Below are positions 1 to 6,097 of a stretch of DNA of 6,097 nucleotides, one piece after another. Made by a program: the position numbers and the translations under genes. Each line of letters opens with the position of its first letter. Position 1 is the first letter of the stretch. A model generated the notes under the pieces. The model worked only from the letters and a program-made list of their open reading frames with translations. It was not told the DNA's origin and searched no databases. Source of the stretch: Deltaproteobacteria bacterium (GTDB lineage Bacteria; Desulfobacterota; Desulfobacteria; Desulfobacterales; SG8-13); assembly GCA_030670715.1 (NCBI GenBank), contig DAOVBC010000154.1, forward strand, positions 1 through 6,097. The letters are read 5' to 3'.

Positions 1-1827
1 TTCGGAGATAATATCCACGAGCGTGGGCATTCCGCTTTGTTCCGTGACGTAGTTCGAGATTTCAATTTGATTCCTGATGGCGGCATTTTTCATCAGATCC
101 GCAACCGAGCAGTCCAGATCCCTCGCCATCGCATCAACGATTGCATAGCTCTCCGGATGAACGGCGCTGGCATCCAGGGGATTGGTCTCACCATGAATTC
201 TGAGAAAACCGGCGGATTGCTCAAATGCCTTGGGCCCCAATCGGGGGACATTTTTAAATTCCTCTCTTGATTGAAAAGAACCGTTATCGTCTCTATATGC
301 GACGATATTACGAGCGAGCCGGGATCCCAGGCCCGAGACGTAGGTGAGAAGTTCGACACTTGCGCGATTGACATCCACCCCGACAGCGTTAACGCAGCTG
401 ATAACCACATCATCCAGGGCCTGTTTCAAGGCCGCCTGATCGACATCATGCTGGTACTGACCGACACCGATGGATTTCGGGTCAATTTTTACCAGTTCTG
501 CCAGAGGATCCATCAAGCGGCGGCCGATGGATACCGCGCCGCGCACGGTAAGATCCAGATCCGGAAACTCCCTGCGGGCTGTCTCAGAGGCAGAGTAGAC
601 AGAAGCGCCGTTTTCGTTCACGAGCATCACCGGGATATGTTGCAGGTTCTCGATATTTTTTACAAAAGATTCGGTTTCCCGTCCCGCCGTCCCGTTTCCC
701 ACTGCGATAGCCTCAATTTCATGGTTTCTACATAGCTCACCTAATTTGGCGGCCGCTTTCTGATCGCGTTTTTGATTCATGTGCGGGAATATCGTGGCGT
801 GATCCAGCAGTTTCCCCTGCCGGTCAAGACAAGCCACTTTGCAGCCGGTCCGAAAACCGGGATCAATTCCAAGCACCCTTTTACGGCCCAGGGGAGGTGC
901 CAGTAAAAGCTGGCGCAGATTATCGGCAAAGACCTTGATTGCATGACTGTCTGCTTGCCGTTTGGCATTCAAACGAATTTCAGTTTCCATGGACCGGGAC
1001 AGCAGGCGTTTGTAGCAATCATGAACCGCGAGTTGAACCTGAATCGAATCCAAACCGTTGCCCCTGACAAACAGGTTTTCCAGAAGCTCAACGGCTTTGT
1101 CCTCCGGTGGTGCAACGGTCAGGTTGAGAACATCCTCCCTTTCACCGCGACGCATGGCCAGGACCCGGTGCGAAGGCGCCGTTGCCACCGGTTCACTCCA
1201 TTCATAGTAATCTTTGTATTTTTTCCCTTCGGCCTCCTTGCCGGCGACAACTTTGCTCATAATGAGCCCTTCGCGTATAAAAAGGTTGCGCAACCGAACT
1301 CTGGCCTGGAGGTCTTCATTGATCATTTCGGCAATAATGTGACGGGCGCCCTCGAGGGCATCATTCTCGGTTTCGACCCCTTTATCATGGGCTACAAAGG
1401 ACGTTGCCAGCTGAACCGGATCCAAACCGGTTTGTTGAAAAATTTGCTGAGCCAGTGGCTCCAGGCCTTTTTCGCGAGCGATCGTCGCCTTGGTGCGCCG
1501 TTTCGGTCGGTACGGCAGATAAATATCCTCAAGCACGGCCAGGGTCGGAGCAGTCAGCACTTCTTCCTTCAACGTTTCTGTCAGATGCCCGTGTTCCGCA
1601 AGCGACTTTAAGATAGCGGCTCTGCGAGTTTCCAATTCTTCAAGCTGATCCAGCCTGTCTCTGATCGATGTAATCGCAACCTCATCAAGGGTCTCGGTGA
1701 CCTCCTTGCGGTAGCGGGCAATAAAAGGGATCGTGGCGCCGTCCTTGAAAAGGTCGGCGGCGGCCTGAACTTGGGAACTTTTGATGTTGAGCTCAGCCGC
1801 AATGAGATTGATATGTTCTGGATTCAT
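1..1827 (-). CDS. tex: Tex-family RNA-binding transcriptional accessory protein (3' end outside window)
   Basis: The minus-strand frame from the ATG at 1827 to the window edge is open for 609 codons without stop or frameshift. The protein matches Tex along its whole visible length, as recalled from the E. coli and Pseudomonas proteins. The N-terminal helical domain (about residues 1-190) includes IPFIARYRKE and DIYLPYRPKRRTKA. The YqgF/RNase H-like domain (about 316-450) has GIDPGFRTG at 320-328, GNGTAGRETE at 377-386 and NENGASVYSASE at 404-415. IDPKSIGVGQYQHD at 448-461 is nearly invariant in the family. Helix-hairpin-helix segments follow (about 480-560; NAVGVDVN at 480-487, VSGLGSRLARNI at 497-508). 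E. coli Tex is about 770 residues, so roughly 160 residues, including the C-terminal S1 domain, are missing here. Tex is a cytoplasmic nucleic-acid-binding protein linked to transcription; its exact biochemical role is poorly defined. The start is chosen by alignment to the family N-terminus; no clear Shine-Dalgarno precedes it. Confidence 0.96.
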   Translation of the reverse strand, partial: MNPEHINLIAAELNIKSSQVQAAADLFKDGATIPFIARYRKEVTETLDEVAITSIRDRLDQLEELETRRAAILKSLAEHGHLTETLKEEVLTAPTLAVLEDIYLPYRPKRRTKATIAREKGLEPLAQQIFQQTGLDPVQLATSFVAHDKGVETENDALEGARHIIAEMINEDLQARVRLRNLFIREGLIMSKVVAGKEAEGKKYKDYYEWSEPVATAPSHRVLAMRRGEREDVLNLTVAPPEDKAVELLENLFVRGNGLDSIQVQLAVHDCYKRLLSRSMETEIRLNAKRQADSHAIKVFADNLRQLLLAPPLGRKRVLGIDPGFRTGCKVACLDRQGKLLDHATIFPHMNQKRDQKAAAKLGELCRNHEIEAIAVGNGTAGRETESFVKNIENLQHIPVMLVNENGASVYSASETARREFPDLDLTVRGAVSIGRRLMDPLAELVKIDPKSIGVGQYQHDVDQAALKQALDDVVISCVNAVGVDVNRASVELLTYVSGLGSRLARNIVAYRDDNGSFQSREEFKNVPRLGPKAFEQSAGFLRIHGETNPLDASAVHPESYAIVDAMARDLDCSVADLMKNAAIRNQIEISNYVTEQSGMPTLVDIISE

Positions 1828-1898
1828 TTTGTTTCGTACTGTTCTAATAAAAAGATGCCAAAGCAATAACAAATGTGAAGTTATTTTTGAGTGAGCCC

Positions 1899-1927
1899 TT
1901 AGTAAGCGAGTGGGTCATGAAAGTCAA
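1899..1927 (-). promoter_or_regulatory. Predicted sigma70-type promoter of tex
   Basis: On the minus strand TTGACT (1922-1927, 5 of 6 to the -35 consensus) is followed by exactly 17 bp and TACTAA (1899-1904, 4 of 6 to the -10 consensus, with the key first TA). Transcription would start near 1892, giving a leader of about 65 nt before the tex ATG. No other equally good pair was seen closer to the gene. Prediction by eye only. Confidence 0.5.
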
Positions 1928-1944
1928 GCGAAAGAAAACAGCAT

Positions 1945-1978
1945 TTGGCTTGAAGAATTTATCATTTTATAATATAAT
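1945..1978 (+). promoter_or_regulatory. Predicted promoter region of the adenylate cyclase gene
   Basis: Two overlapping sigma70-like pairs lie in this AT-rich stretch. TTGAAG (1950-1955) stands 17 bp from TATAAT (1973-1978), and TTGGCT (1945-1950) stands 17 bp from TATAAT (1968-1973). Both -10 boxes are perfect and both -35 boxes match 4 of 6. A start near 1980-1985 would give an untranslated leader of about 110 nt before the TTG start codon at 2093. A third TATAAT at 1989-1994 has no good -35 partner. AT-rich sequence produces TATAAT by chance, so the choice between the boxes is open. Confidence 0.45.
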
Positions 1979-1996
1979 TTTAAGATCTTATAATAT
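1964..1996. repeat. 12-bp direct repeat with 21-bp period overlapping the cyclase promoter
   Basis: Positions 1964-1975 (ATTTTATAATAT) recur at 1985-1996 (ATCTTATAATAT), with one mismatch and an offset of 21 bp, about two turns of DNA. Between and partly inside the copies lies the perfect 10-bp palindrome TAAGATCTTA (1981-1990), next to the predicted transcription start. The arrangement could be a paired operator, a duplicated promoter or simply AT-rich low complexity. Confidence 0.4.
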
Positions 1997-2028
1997 TAAA
2001 CTCCCCTAAGAAATAGGATTGGTCGAGC

Positions 2029-2058
2029 TGTGTCCCGTGTTCTTTGGTGACACAAAGA
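2029..2058 (+). promoter_or_regulatory. Possible leader hairpin upstream of the cyclase start
   Basis: Two mutually exclusive short inverted repeats overlap here. TGTGTC (2029-2034) pairs with GACACA (2049-2054), and TCTTTG (2041-2046) pairs with CAAAGA (2053-2058) around a 6-nt loop. They would lie in the predicted leader, about 25 nt before the Shine-Dalgarno sequence. Each stem is only 6 bp, so this may be a protein-binding dyad or chance; there is no T tract, so it is not a terminator. Confidence 0.2.
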
Positions 2059-2082
2059 GATATTACTGCCGGATGGTCGGGT

Positions 2083-2087
2083 GGAGG
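2083..2087 (+). promoter_or_regulatory. Ribosome binding site deciding a TTG start
   Basis: GGAGG at 2083-2087 stands 5 nt before TTG at 2093-2095, a near-ideal arrangement. The alternative in-frame GTG at 2081 would place this sequence inside the coding region and has only GGTCGG-type sequence before it. The choice changes the protein by four residues (854 against 858). Confidence 0.65.
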
Positions 2088-2092
2088 TACCC

Positions 2093-4657
2093 TTGAAGCA
2101 TAAAAACCTTTATTACAAACTAAACATTATTTTCGGACTTTTTTTCCTGTTCCCGGTTCTCGGTTTCCTTTACTTTATTTACAGCCACAACATGCTGTCG
2201 GACCAATACGTCCCCCTGTATCTGATCGGGGTGCTGGTTTTTTCGCTGCTGGGTTTTATTGTTCTAAGAAATTTTTTCGATAAAATTGCCGACATTTCCG
2301 AGACAATCTCACAGGATTTTATCACCGAGTTGACGGGTGACAAAATTCAAACCGGAGCGGATGAACTGCAAAACATTGTTGAATCCTTTACCACTATCCA
2401 GAAACAGTTCAGCAATACTTTCCGGCAGCTGGAAAAAAAATCATCTGAAATTTCGATCCTCAAAGAGCTCTCCGAACTGTGCTACGTAACCTTTGACCCG
2501 GAGGAAATCCTTTACGTGACCCTGGAACGTGCGTTGCTGCTCACCGGTTCGGATCTGGGTTCGATTCTCACCCTGGAAAAAAGGGGGCGGAAAGAATTTG
2601 TGGTTAAGGCCAGCGTTGGCCTGGGTGAATATGTCAAGCTTGGTGATCGGATCGATTTTGAAACCAGCATTGCAAAGTATGCAGTGATTAATAAATCACC
2701 GCTGGTTGTCAAGGATGTTGAAAAAGATCGACGATTCGGTAGGGCAAACTTCGCTCATTACGGCACAAAATCATTTGTCTGTATGCCGATAAAAACCAGC
2801 AAGGATATTATCGGAGTGTTGACGCTTTCCTGCAAGGACGATTCCAGAACGTATACACTGGAGAACATTGAAGCCCTGACGCCCCTGCTGAGCAATGCGG
2901 CATTTACCTATGAAAATCTTCGCCTGATAAAGGAAAACGAACAGGGGACTTTGCAGCTGAGATCGATCGAAAAAATATTCAAGATTATTAATTCCAGTTT
3001 TAGAGACAGTGAACTTTTACAGGCGGTACTCGGCGAGATACGTAGCATCGTTCCCTATGATATCGCGCTGGTGATGACCACAAATGTCCAAAAATCTGAT
3101 CAGCTGACGGTTTTCGACATGATCGCTCAAGGATCCACCCGTATCACAAAAGGGGCCCATTATAATTGCAAGGGAGCGATCATTGATAAGGTGTTAAAGC
3201 AGGGGACTACTGTAATTCTGGATGATACTCAGTCACTATCTACCGAACCTGAGATGAACAAACCCGGGGCCCGATGCAGTGTACTCGAACAGGAACTCTT
3301 TATCGGCGATGGTCGAAAAACCTGTTTGCTTTCGCCGCTGCGCACCGATGGGGTTGTTACCGGAGTGCTGGTACTCGCGGCAAAAACACCGGGACTTTTC
3401 AACGATCTGCAGAACCTTATCGAGTGGATTGCAAACGGATTGTCCATTGCAATTGAACGGAACAAGCTCTCTGCATCGGTTTTGAAACGCAACCAGGAGC
3501 TGGAAACCATCAAGCAGATCGGTAGGGCGCTGGCCTCATCCACTTTTGATATCAAAAAGGTGCTGAAATACACGATGGACATGGTCCGGATTCTCATGAA
3601 CGTGGAAGCCGGATCGCTGTTGTTTCTCGAAGACGGTGAACTTGAACTGGCCGTTGCTTTTAACACCAAATTAAAAGCGATGAAAAAATTCCGTCTCAAA
3701 ATCGGGCAGGGAATTGCCGGTTATGTTGCCGCACGGGGCGAGCCGATTATCGTCAATGACACCCAGAGATCCCCCCAATTCTTTACAGGTGTGGACAAAT
3801 ACACCGGCTTTATAACGCGGTCCGCTTTATGCGTGCCGATGATTTCACAGGGCAAAGTGATCGGAGTGGTTGAGGTATTAAACAAAACCAGCGGCGATTT
3901 TACAACCAATGACGAAGATCTACTGCAGTCTATTGCCGCTTCAGTCAGCATCGCCATCGAAAATGCCCGCCTCTATAAAGAAACTGTATCAATGGCCGAG
4001 CATGAACGCGGTGTGCGACGCATGTTCCAGAAATTTGTACCGAGAGAGGTTCTGGACAATATTATTCAAAGCGAACAAACCGGTGTGGCAGCTGTGGACG
4101 AGATCAAGACCGTCTCTCTCTTGAATATTGATATCAGAGGGTTTACAGAGCTTGCTATGGAAATGGAGCCGCAAAAGACGGTGTCATTGTTAAATAATTT
4201 TTTCTCTGTCATGGGTGACATCGTATTCAAACATAACGGAATCGTCGACAAATACCTCGGTGACGGATTTTTGGCGGTTTTCGGAGCGCCGGTATCAAGT
4301 ATTAAAGACGCCGACAATGCCGCTAATGCAGCACTGGAGATGAAAAACATCATCAGTACCGTTAATAAAACTTTTATAAAAGAGCTGGGTATCACAGTCA
4401 GCGTCGGTATCAGCGTGCACACCGGCGATGTTGTCGTGGGCAACATCGGCTTCGACAAAAAAATGGATTACACGGTGATCGGTAATGCCGTGAATACGGT
4501 ATTCAGACTCCAGGAGCTGACCAAATCCTATCCAAACGGCATCATTATCGGGGAATCCACCCGGCGTGCTTCACAGTCACAGTTGGAAGTGCGTGATATC
4601 CACAATGCCCTGGGAGAGCTGAAGCTGTATGAGTTGACCGGTATATCGTCAAGCTAA
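2093..4657 (+). CDS. Membrane-anchored class III adenylate cyclase with three GAF domains
   Basis: Predicted to make cAMP from ATP. Numbering is from the TTG start (854 residues). Two membrane helices (about 12-30 and 40-58) are joined by a loop of roughly ten residues, so there is no periplasmic sensor domain. A degenerate HAMP-like linker (58-108; DELQNIVESF resembles the second HAMP helix) and a short coiled coil follow. Three GAF domains come next: about 122-279, 291-456 and 470-626. The third is the most typical and carries NK at 597-598, F603 and DE at 607-608, the NKxnFx3DE motif of cyclic-nucleotide-binding GAFs. After the linker MFQKFVPREVLDNII, the cyclase domain spans about 668-851. 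D680 (NIDIRGFT) and D724 (KYLGDGFLAVFGAP) are the metal ligands, K720 and T794 (DYTVIGN) select adenine, and N801 and R805 are the transition-state residues with the canonical 7- and 4-residue spacing. Thr in place of Asp marks class IIIb. It is transcribed alone, divergent from tex; no cAMP effector is visible. Confidence 0.93.
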   Translation: MKHKNLYYKLNIIFGLFFLFPVLGFLYFIYSHNMLSDQYVPLYLIGVLVFSLLGFIVLRNFFDKIADISETISQDFITELTGDKIQTGADELQNIVESFTTIQKQFSNTFRQLEKKSSEISILKELSELCYVTFDPEEILYVTLERALLLTGSDLGSILTLEKRGRKEFVVKASVGLGEYVKLGDRIDFETSIAKYAVINKSPLVVKDVEKDRRFGRANFAHYGTKSFVCMPIKTSKDIIGVLTLSCKDDSRTYTLENIEALTPLLSNAAFTYENLRLIKENEQGTLQLRSIEKIFKIINSSFRDSELLQAVLGEIRSIVPYDIALVMTTNVQKSDQLTVFDMIAQGSTRITKGAHYNCKGAIIDKVLKQGTTVILDDTQSLSTEPEMNKPGARCSVLEQELFIGDGRKTCLLSPLRTDGVVTGVLVLAAKTPGLFNDLQNLIEWIANGLSIAIERNKLSASVLKRNQELETIKQIGRALASSTFDIKKVLKYTMDMVRILMNVEAGSLLFLEDGELELAVAFNTKLKAMKKFRLKIGQGIAGYVAARGEPIIVNDTQRSPQFFTGVDKYTGFITRSALCVPMISQGKVIGVVEVLNKTSGDFTTNDEDLLQSIAASVSIAIENARLYKETVSMAEHERGVRRMFQKFVPREVLDNIIQSEQTGVAAVDEIKTVSLLNIDIRGFTELAMEMEPQKTVSLLNNFFSVMGDIVFKHNGIVDKYLGDGFLAVFGAPVSSIKDADNAANAALEMKNIISTVNKTFIKELGITVSVGISVHTGDVVVGNIGFDKKMDYTVIGNAVNTVFRLQELTKSYPNGIIIGESTRRASQSQLEVRDIHNALGELKLYELTGISSS

Positions 4658-4686
4658 AGCAAGCGGAACACGATCTGTGAATTCGT

Positions 4687-4758
4687 AACCGTTAAAGGGT
4701 TCAGAGGTTCAGCGGTTGACCCGGAACACACATCAGAACCACAGACCGTCGAACCTTT
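4687..4758. repeat. GGTTCA repeat cluster with imperfect inverted repeat
   Basis: Three 8-nt units run in tandem: GGTTCAGA (4698), GGTTCAGC (4706) and GGTTGACC (4714). They can fold back on downstream copies in the other orientation. AAAGGGTTC (4694-4702) pairs with GAACCTTT (4751-4758) with one bulge, and GGTTC (4706-4710) pairs with GAACC (4736-4740). AACCG (4687-4691) can also pair with CGGTT (4713-4717). It follows the cyclase stop by about 30 bp. The look is that of a dispersed intergenic palindromic repeat, but the family cannot be named from one window. Confidence 0.5.
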
Positions 4759-4778
4759 GACTGGATCAGCAATACCTA

Positions 4779-4925
4779 ATGAAAGCTGAGTTTCAGGATG
4801 TGCATGAGCATGCCGAGCGCACCTATGTTCTGTTAGGGGACTCTGACAGGGCGCGCCGTCATTGGTGGTTTCATCCCGTCATATGTCTGGCTGGATGGCT
4901 TACAAGCAAGGTCAACGAAAAATAG
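4779..4925 (+). CDS. Doubtful small ORF, 48 residues, unrecognised
   Basis: An ATG at 4779 opens a 48-codon frame ending in TAG at 4923-4925. The product starts MKAEFQDVHEHAERTYVLLG and is followed by an Arg/Trp-rich patch (RARRHWWFHP) and a short hydrophobic run (VICLAGWL, about residues 34-41) too short for a membrane helix. No Shine-Dalgarno precedes the ATG and no family is recognised. It lies between two inverted repeat clusters, so it may be a chance ORF in a repeat element, a decayed gene fragment, or a true small protein. The mixed, non-repetitive composition is the only point in its favour. Confidence 0.2.
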   Translation: MKAEFQDVHEHAERTYVLLGDSDRARRHWWFHPVICLAGWLTSKVNEK

Positions 4926-4954
4926 GTAACCCGACTCGGCTTAGCTCGTCGCAG

Positions 4955-4983
4955 GCTGAACGGTGAACCCTGAACCGGTGAAC
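4955..4983. repeat. TGAAC heptamer-like repeat cluster
   Basis: TGAAC occurs four times at 4957, 4964, 4971 and 4979 (steps of 7, 7 and 8 nt), within the series GCTGAAC, GGTGAAC, CCTGAAC, CGGTGAAC. It is the opposite orientation of the cluster at 4698-4720. GCTGAAC (4955-4961) is the exact complement of GTTCAGC (4707-4713), and CTGAACC (4970-4976) of GGTTCAG (4698-4704), so the two clusters form a nested, interrupted inverted repeat around about 235 bp. It ends about 40 bp before the kinase stop codon. Confidence 0.5.
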
Positions 4984-5022
4984 GCATACGTGAATTCTTA
5001 CAGCCGGCTGTCCGTCCCGTAT

Positions 5023-6097
5023 CTATCTGACAAGCAATACACGCAGGTCCATCACGTTGGTGTTGGTTGGACCGGTGATCAAAAGATCTCCCAGTTTTTC
5101 GAAGAAGTGATAAGAATCGTTATTCGCCAGATACTTCACCGGGTCCAGACCCAGCTTAGCGGCCCTGGCCAGGGTAGAATTGTAGGCATAAGCACCGGCG
5201 GCATCCGTGGGGCCGTCAGTGCCGTCAGTGCCGCCGCTCAACACCATGATGTGATTATCACCTGCGATATCAGAAGCAATCACCAGTGAAAATTCCTGAT
5301 TTCTTCCTCCGAGACCGTTTCCCCTCAGCACGACCGTTGTTTCTCCGCCGGACAAAATACAGGCAGGGGTAGGGAGGGGGTGTCCGGTTTTGGCGATTTC
5401 CCTGACAATAGCACCGTGAATGCGGGCGACCTGATCGGTGTCTCCCTCGATCATCGAAGACAGGATAAGGGTGTTATACCCGATTCGTTCAGCCTCAGAT
5501 TTTGCCGACAGAATCGCCTCCGTGTTGCTTCCGATAATCAGGTTATGGCTTCGCTCAAACACACTGTCGCTGTACTTTGGTGTTTCCGGAATTTTTCCGG
5601 CAGCGCCCGCCTGCAATTGGTTCAAAACGGCCGATGACAGTTTTTCTTCGAGGTCATATTTATCCACAACTGCCAGGCAGTCTCGAAAAGTACTGGCATC
5701 CGGTACACACGGACCGGATGCGATTACATCAAGATCATCGCCGACGACATCGGAAAGGATCAGGGTGACAAGCTCAGCCGGATAAACTGCCTGAGCAAGC
5801 CGGCCGCCTTTGATCGCCGAGGTGTGTTTCCGGATGGTGTTGATCTCATGGATCGTGGCGCCGCAGTTCAACAGCGCCTTGATGGTGGTCTGCTTTTCCG
5901 CTAGATCCAAACCGGGGGCCGGAAGCGGTAGCAGCGCCGAGCCCCCGCCTGAAATAAGGCAGATGACAAGATCCTCTTTGTCGGCCGTGCGGGCAAGGTC
6001 AATGATGCGCTCGGCACCTTTCCATCCATTGAGATCGGGCACGGGATGCCCGGCTTCCACAAGTGATATCCGCCGGAGGTCGGCAAGATGTTCGTAT
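5023..6097 (-). CDS. Type-2 glycerate kinase, MOFRL family (5' end outside window)
   Basis: Predicted cytoplasmic kinase that phosphorylates D-glycerate with ATP, by family 2-phosphoglycerate-forming (the GckA type, unrelated to GarK/GlxK), feeding glycerate into lower glycolysis. The minus-strand frame is open from the right edge to TAG at 5023-5025, 357 residues. The glycerate-kinase domain shows EAGHPVPD, LISGGGSALLPLP (near 5960-5920), a GATIHEINTIRKHTSAIKGG segment and LILSDVVGDDLDVIASGP. The C-terminal MOFRL domain shows LSGGETTVVLRGNGLGGRNQE, SGGTDGTDGPTDAAGA and the family's usual ending NDSYHFFEKLGDLLITGPT. A GTG at 6060 is in frame but internal: the residues before it (ADLRRISL) continue the family alignment. 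The family is about 440 residues long, so about 85 N-terminal residues are missing. Some members are mislabelled hydroxypyruvate reductase. It converges on the cyclase gene, and its role in this organism cannot be judged from one neighbour. Confidence 0.93.
   Translation of the reverse strand, partial: YEHLADLRRISLVEAGHPVPDLNGWKGAERIIDLARTADKEDLVICLISGGGSALLPLPAPGLDLAEKQTTIKALLNCGATIHEINTIRKHTSAIKGGRLAQAVYPAELVTLILSDVVGDDLDVIASGPCVPDASTFRDCLAVVDKYDLEEKLSSAVLNQLQAGAAGKIPETPKYSDSVFERSHNLIIGSNTEAILSAKSEAERIGYNTLILSSMIEGDTDQVARIHGAIVREIAKTGHPLPTPACILSGGETTVVLRGNGLGGRNQEFSLVIASDIAGDNHIMVLSGGTDGTDGPTDAAGAYAYNSTLARAAKLGLDPVKYLANNDSYHFFEKLGDLLITGPTNTNVMDLRVLLVR

Larger units (their letters stand above)
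4658..5022. other. Convergent intergenic region with short repeats
   Basis: These 365 bp separate the stop of the cyclase gene from the stop of the minus-strand glycerate kinase gene. They hold two GGTTCA/TGAAC repeat clusters and one doubtful 48-codon ORF, described separately. A 12-bp palindrome ACAGCCGGCTGT (5000-5011) lies just past the kinase stop, but it can form only a 4-bp stem with a 4-nt loop and has no T tract. No RNA gene or other coding potential was recognised on either strand. Confidence 0.7.

Noticed and set aside
943..1611. Plus-strand open frame of 222 codons, and a similar one at 271-735
   Set aside because: Both lie antisense to the unbroken, clearly conserved tex frame, and their products resemble no family.
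1871..1878. AAATGTGA, a perfect left half of a CRP (cAMP receptor protein) site, near the tex start of transcription
   Set aside because: The expected right half TCACATTT is absent at the proper distance; one 8-bp half-site is too weak, although the neighbouring cyclase makes it tempting.
3229..3699. Minus-strand open frame of 156 codons inside the cyclase gene
   Set aside because: It is antisense to the GAF2-GAF3 coding region, whose own frame matches known domains; the product is Ser-rich shadow sequence.
5000..5011. Palindrome ACAGCCGGCTGT as terminator of the glycerate kinase gene
   Set aside because: The stem is only 4 bp with a 4-nt loop and is not followed by a T tract on the minus strand.
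5212..5229. Perfect 9-bp tandem repeat GCCGTCAGT x2
   Set aside because: It encodes the GTDGTDGPTD motif that is conserved in glycerate kinases, so it reflects protein constraint and not a DNA repeat.
6058..6060. GTG as the start codon of the glycerate kinase
   Set aside because: The frame stays open to the window edge and the residues before it continue the family alignment; the true start is outside.
1..6097. CRISPR array, tRNA/rRNA, transposase or phage genes
   Set aside because: No regularly spaced long repeats, no clover-leaf or rRNA motifs and no mobile-element proteins were seen on either strand.

Overview
The window holds three main genes. From left to right these are the 5' part of a tex gene on the minus strand (runs off the left edge), a complete membrane-anchored multi-GAF class III adenylate cyclase on the plus strand, and the 3' part of a type-2 (MOFRL-family) glycerate kinase on the minus strand (runs off the right edge). 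The protein families, the moderate G+C content and the style of the intergenic GGTTCA/TGAACC repeats suggest a Gram-negative bacterium, possibly a deltaproteobacterium / Desulfobacterota member. That placement is an inference; nothing in the window is a taxonomic marker.

Left part (1-1827, minus): an uninterrupted frame of 609 codons gives the Tex N-terminal, YqgF/RNase H-like and helix-hairpin-helix parts. The C-terminal S1 RNA-binding domain lies outside the window. Intergenic 1828-2092 separates tex from the divergent cyclase gene. It carries a good sigma70-like promoter for tex, an AT-rich block with several TATAAT motifs for the cyclase, a 12-bp direct repeat with 21-bp period, a possible leader hairpin, and a strong Shine-Dalgarno sequence that favours a TTG start at 2093 over the GTG at 2081.

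Centre (2093-4657, plus): an 854-residue protein with two membrane helices, a degenerate HAMP-like linker, three GAF domains and a C-terminal class III cyclase domain in which the metal-binding Asp pair and the Lys/Thr/Asn/Arg substrate residues can all be seen. The third GAF carries a complete NKxnFx3DE motif, the signature of cyclic-nucleotide-binding GAF domains, so the enzyme may sense its own product. This is the most interesting feature of the window.

Right part: 4658-5022 lies between two convergent genes and has no convincing terminator. It holds two clusters of short GGTTCA-type repeats in opposite orientation on either side of a doubtful 48-codon ORF. The glycerate kinase (5023-6097, minus) follows. 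The three genes are transcribed separately (divergent, then convergent) and there is no sign that they form one pathway. I see no CRISPR array, tRNA, rRNA, insertion sequence or clear new defence or biosynthetic system.
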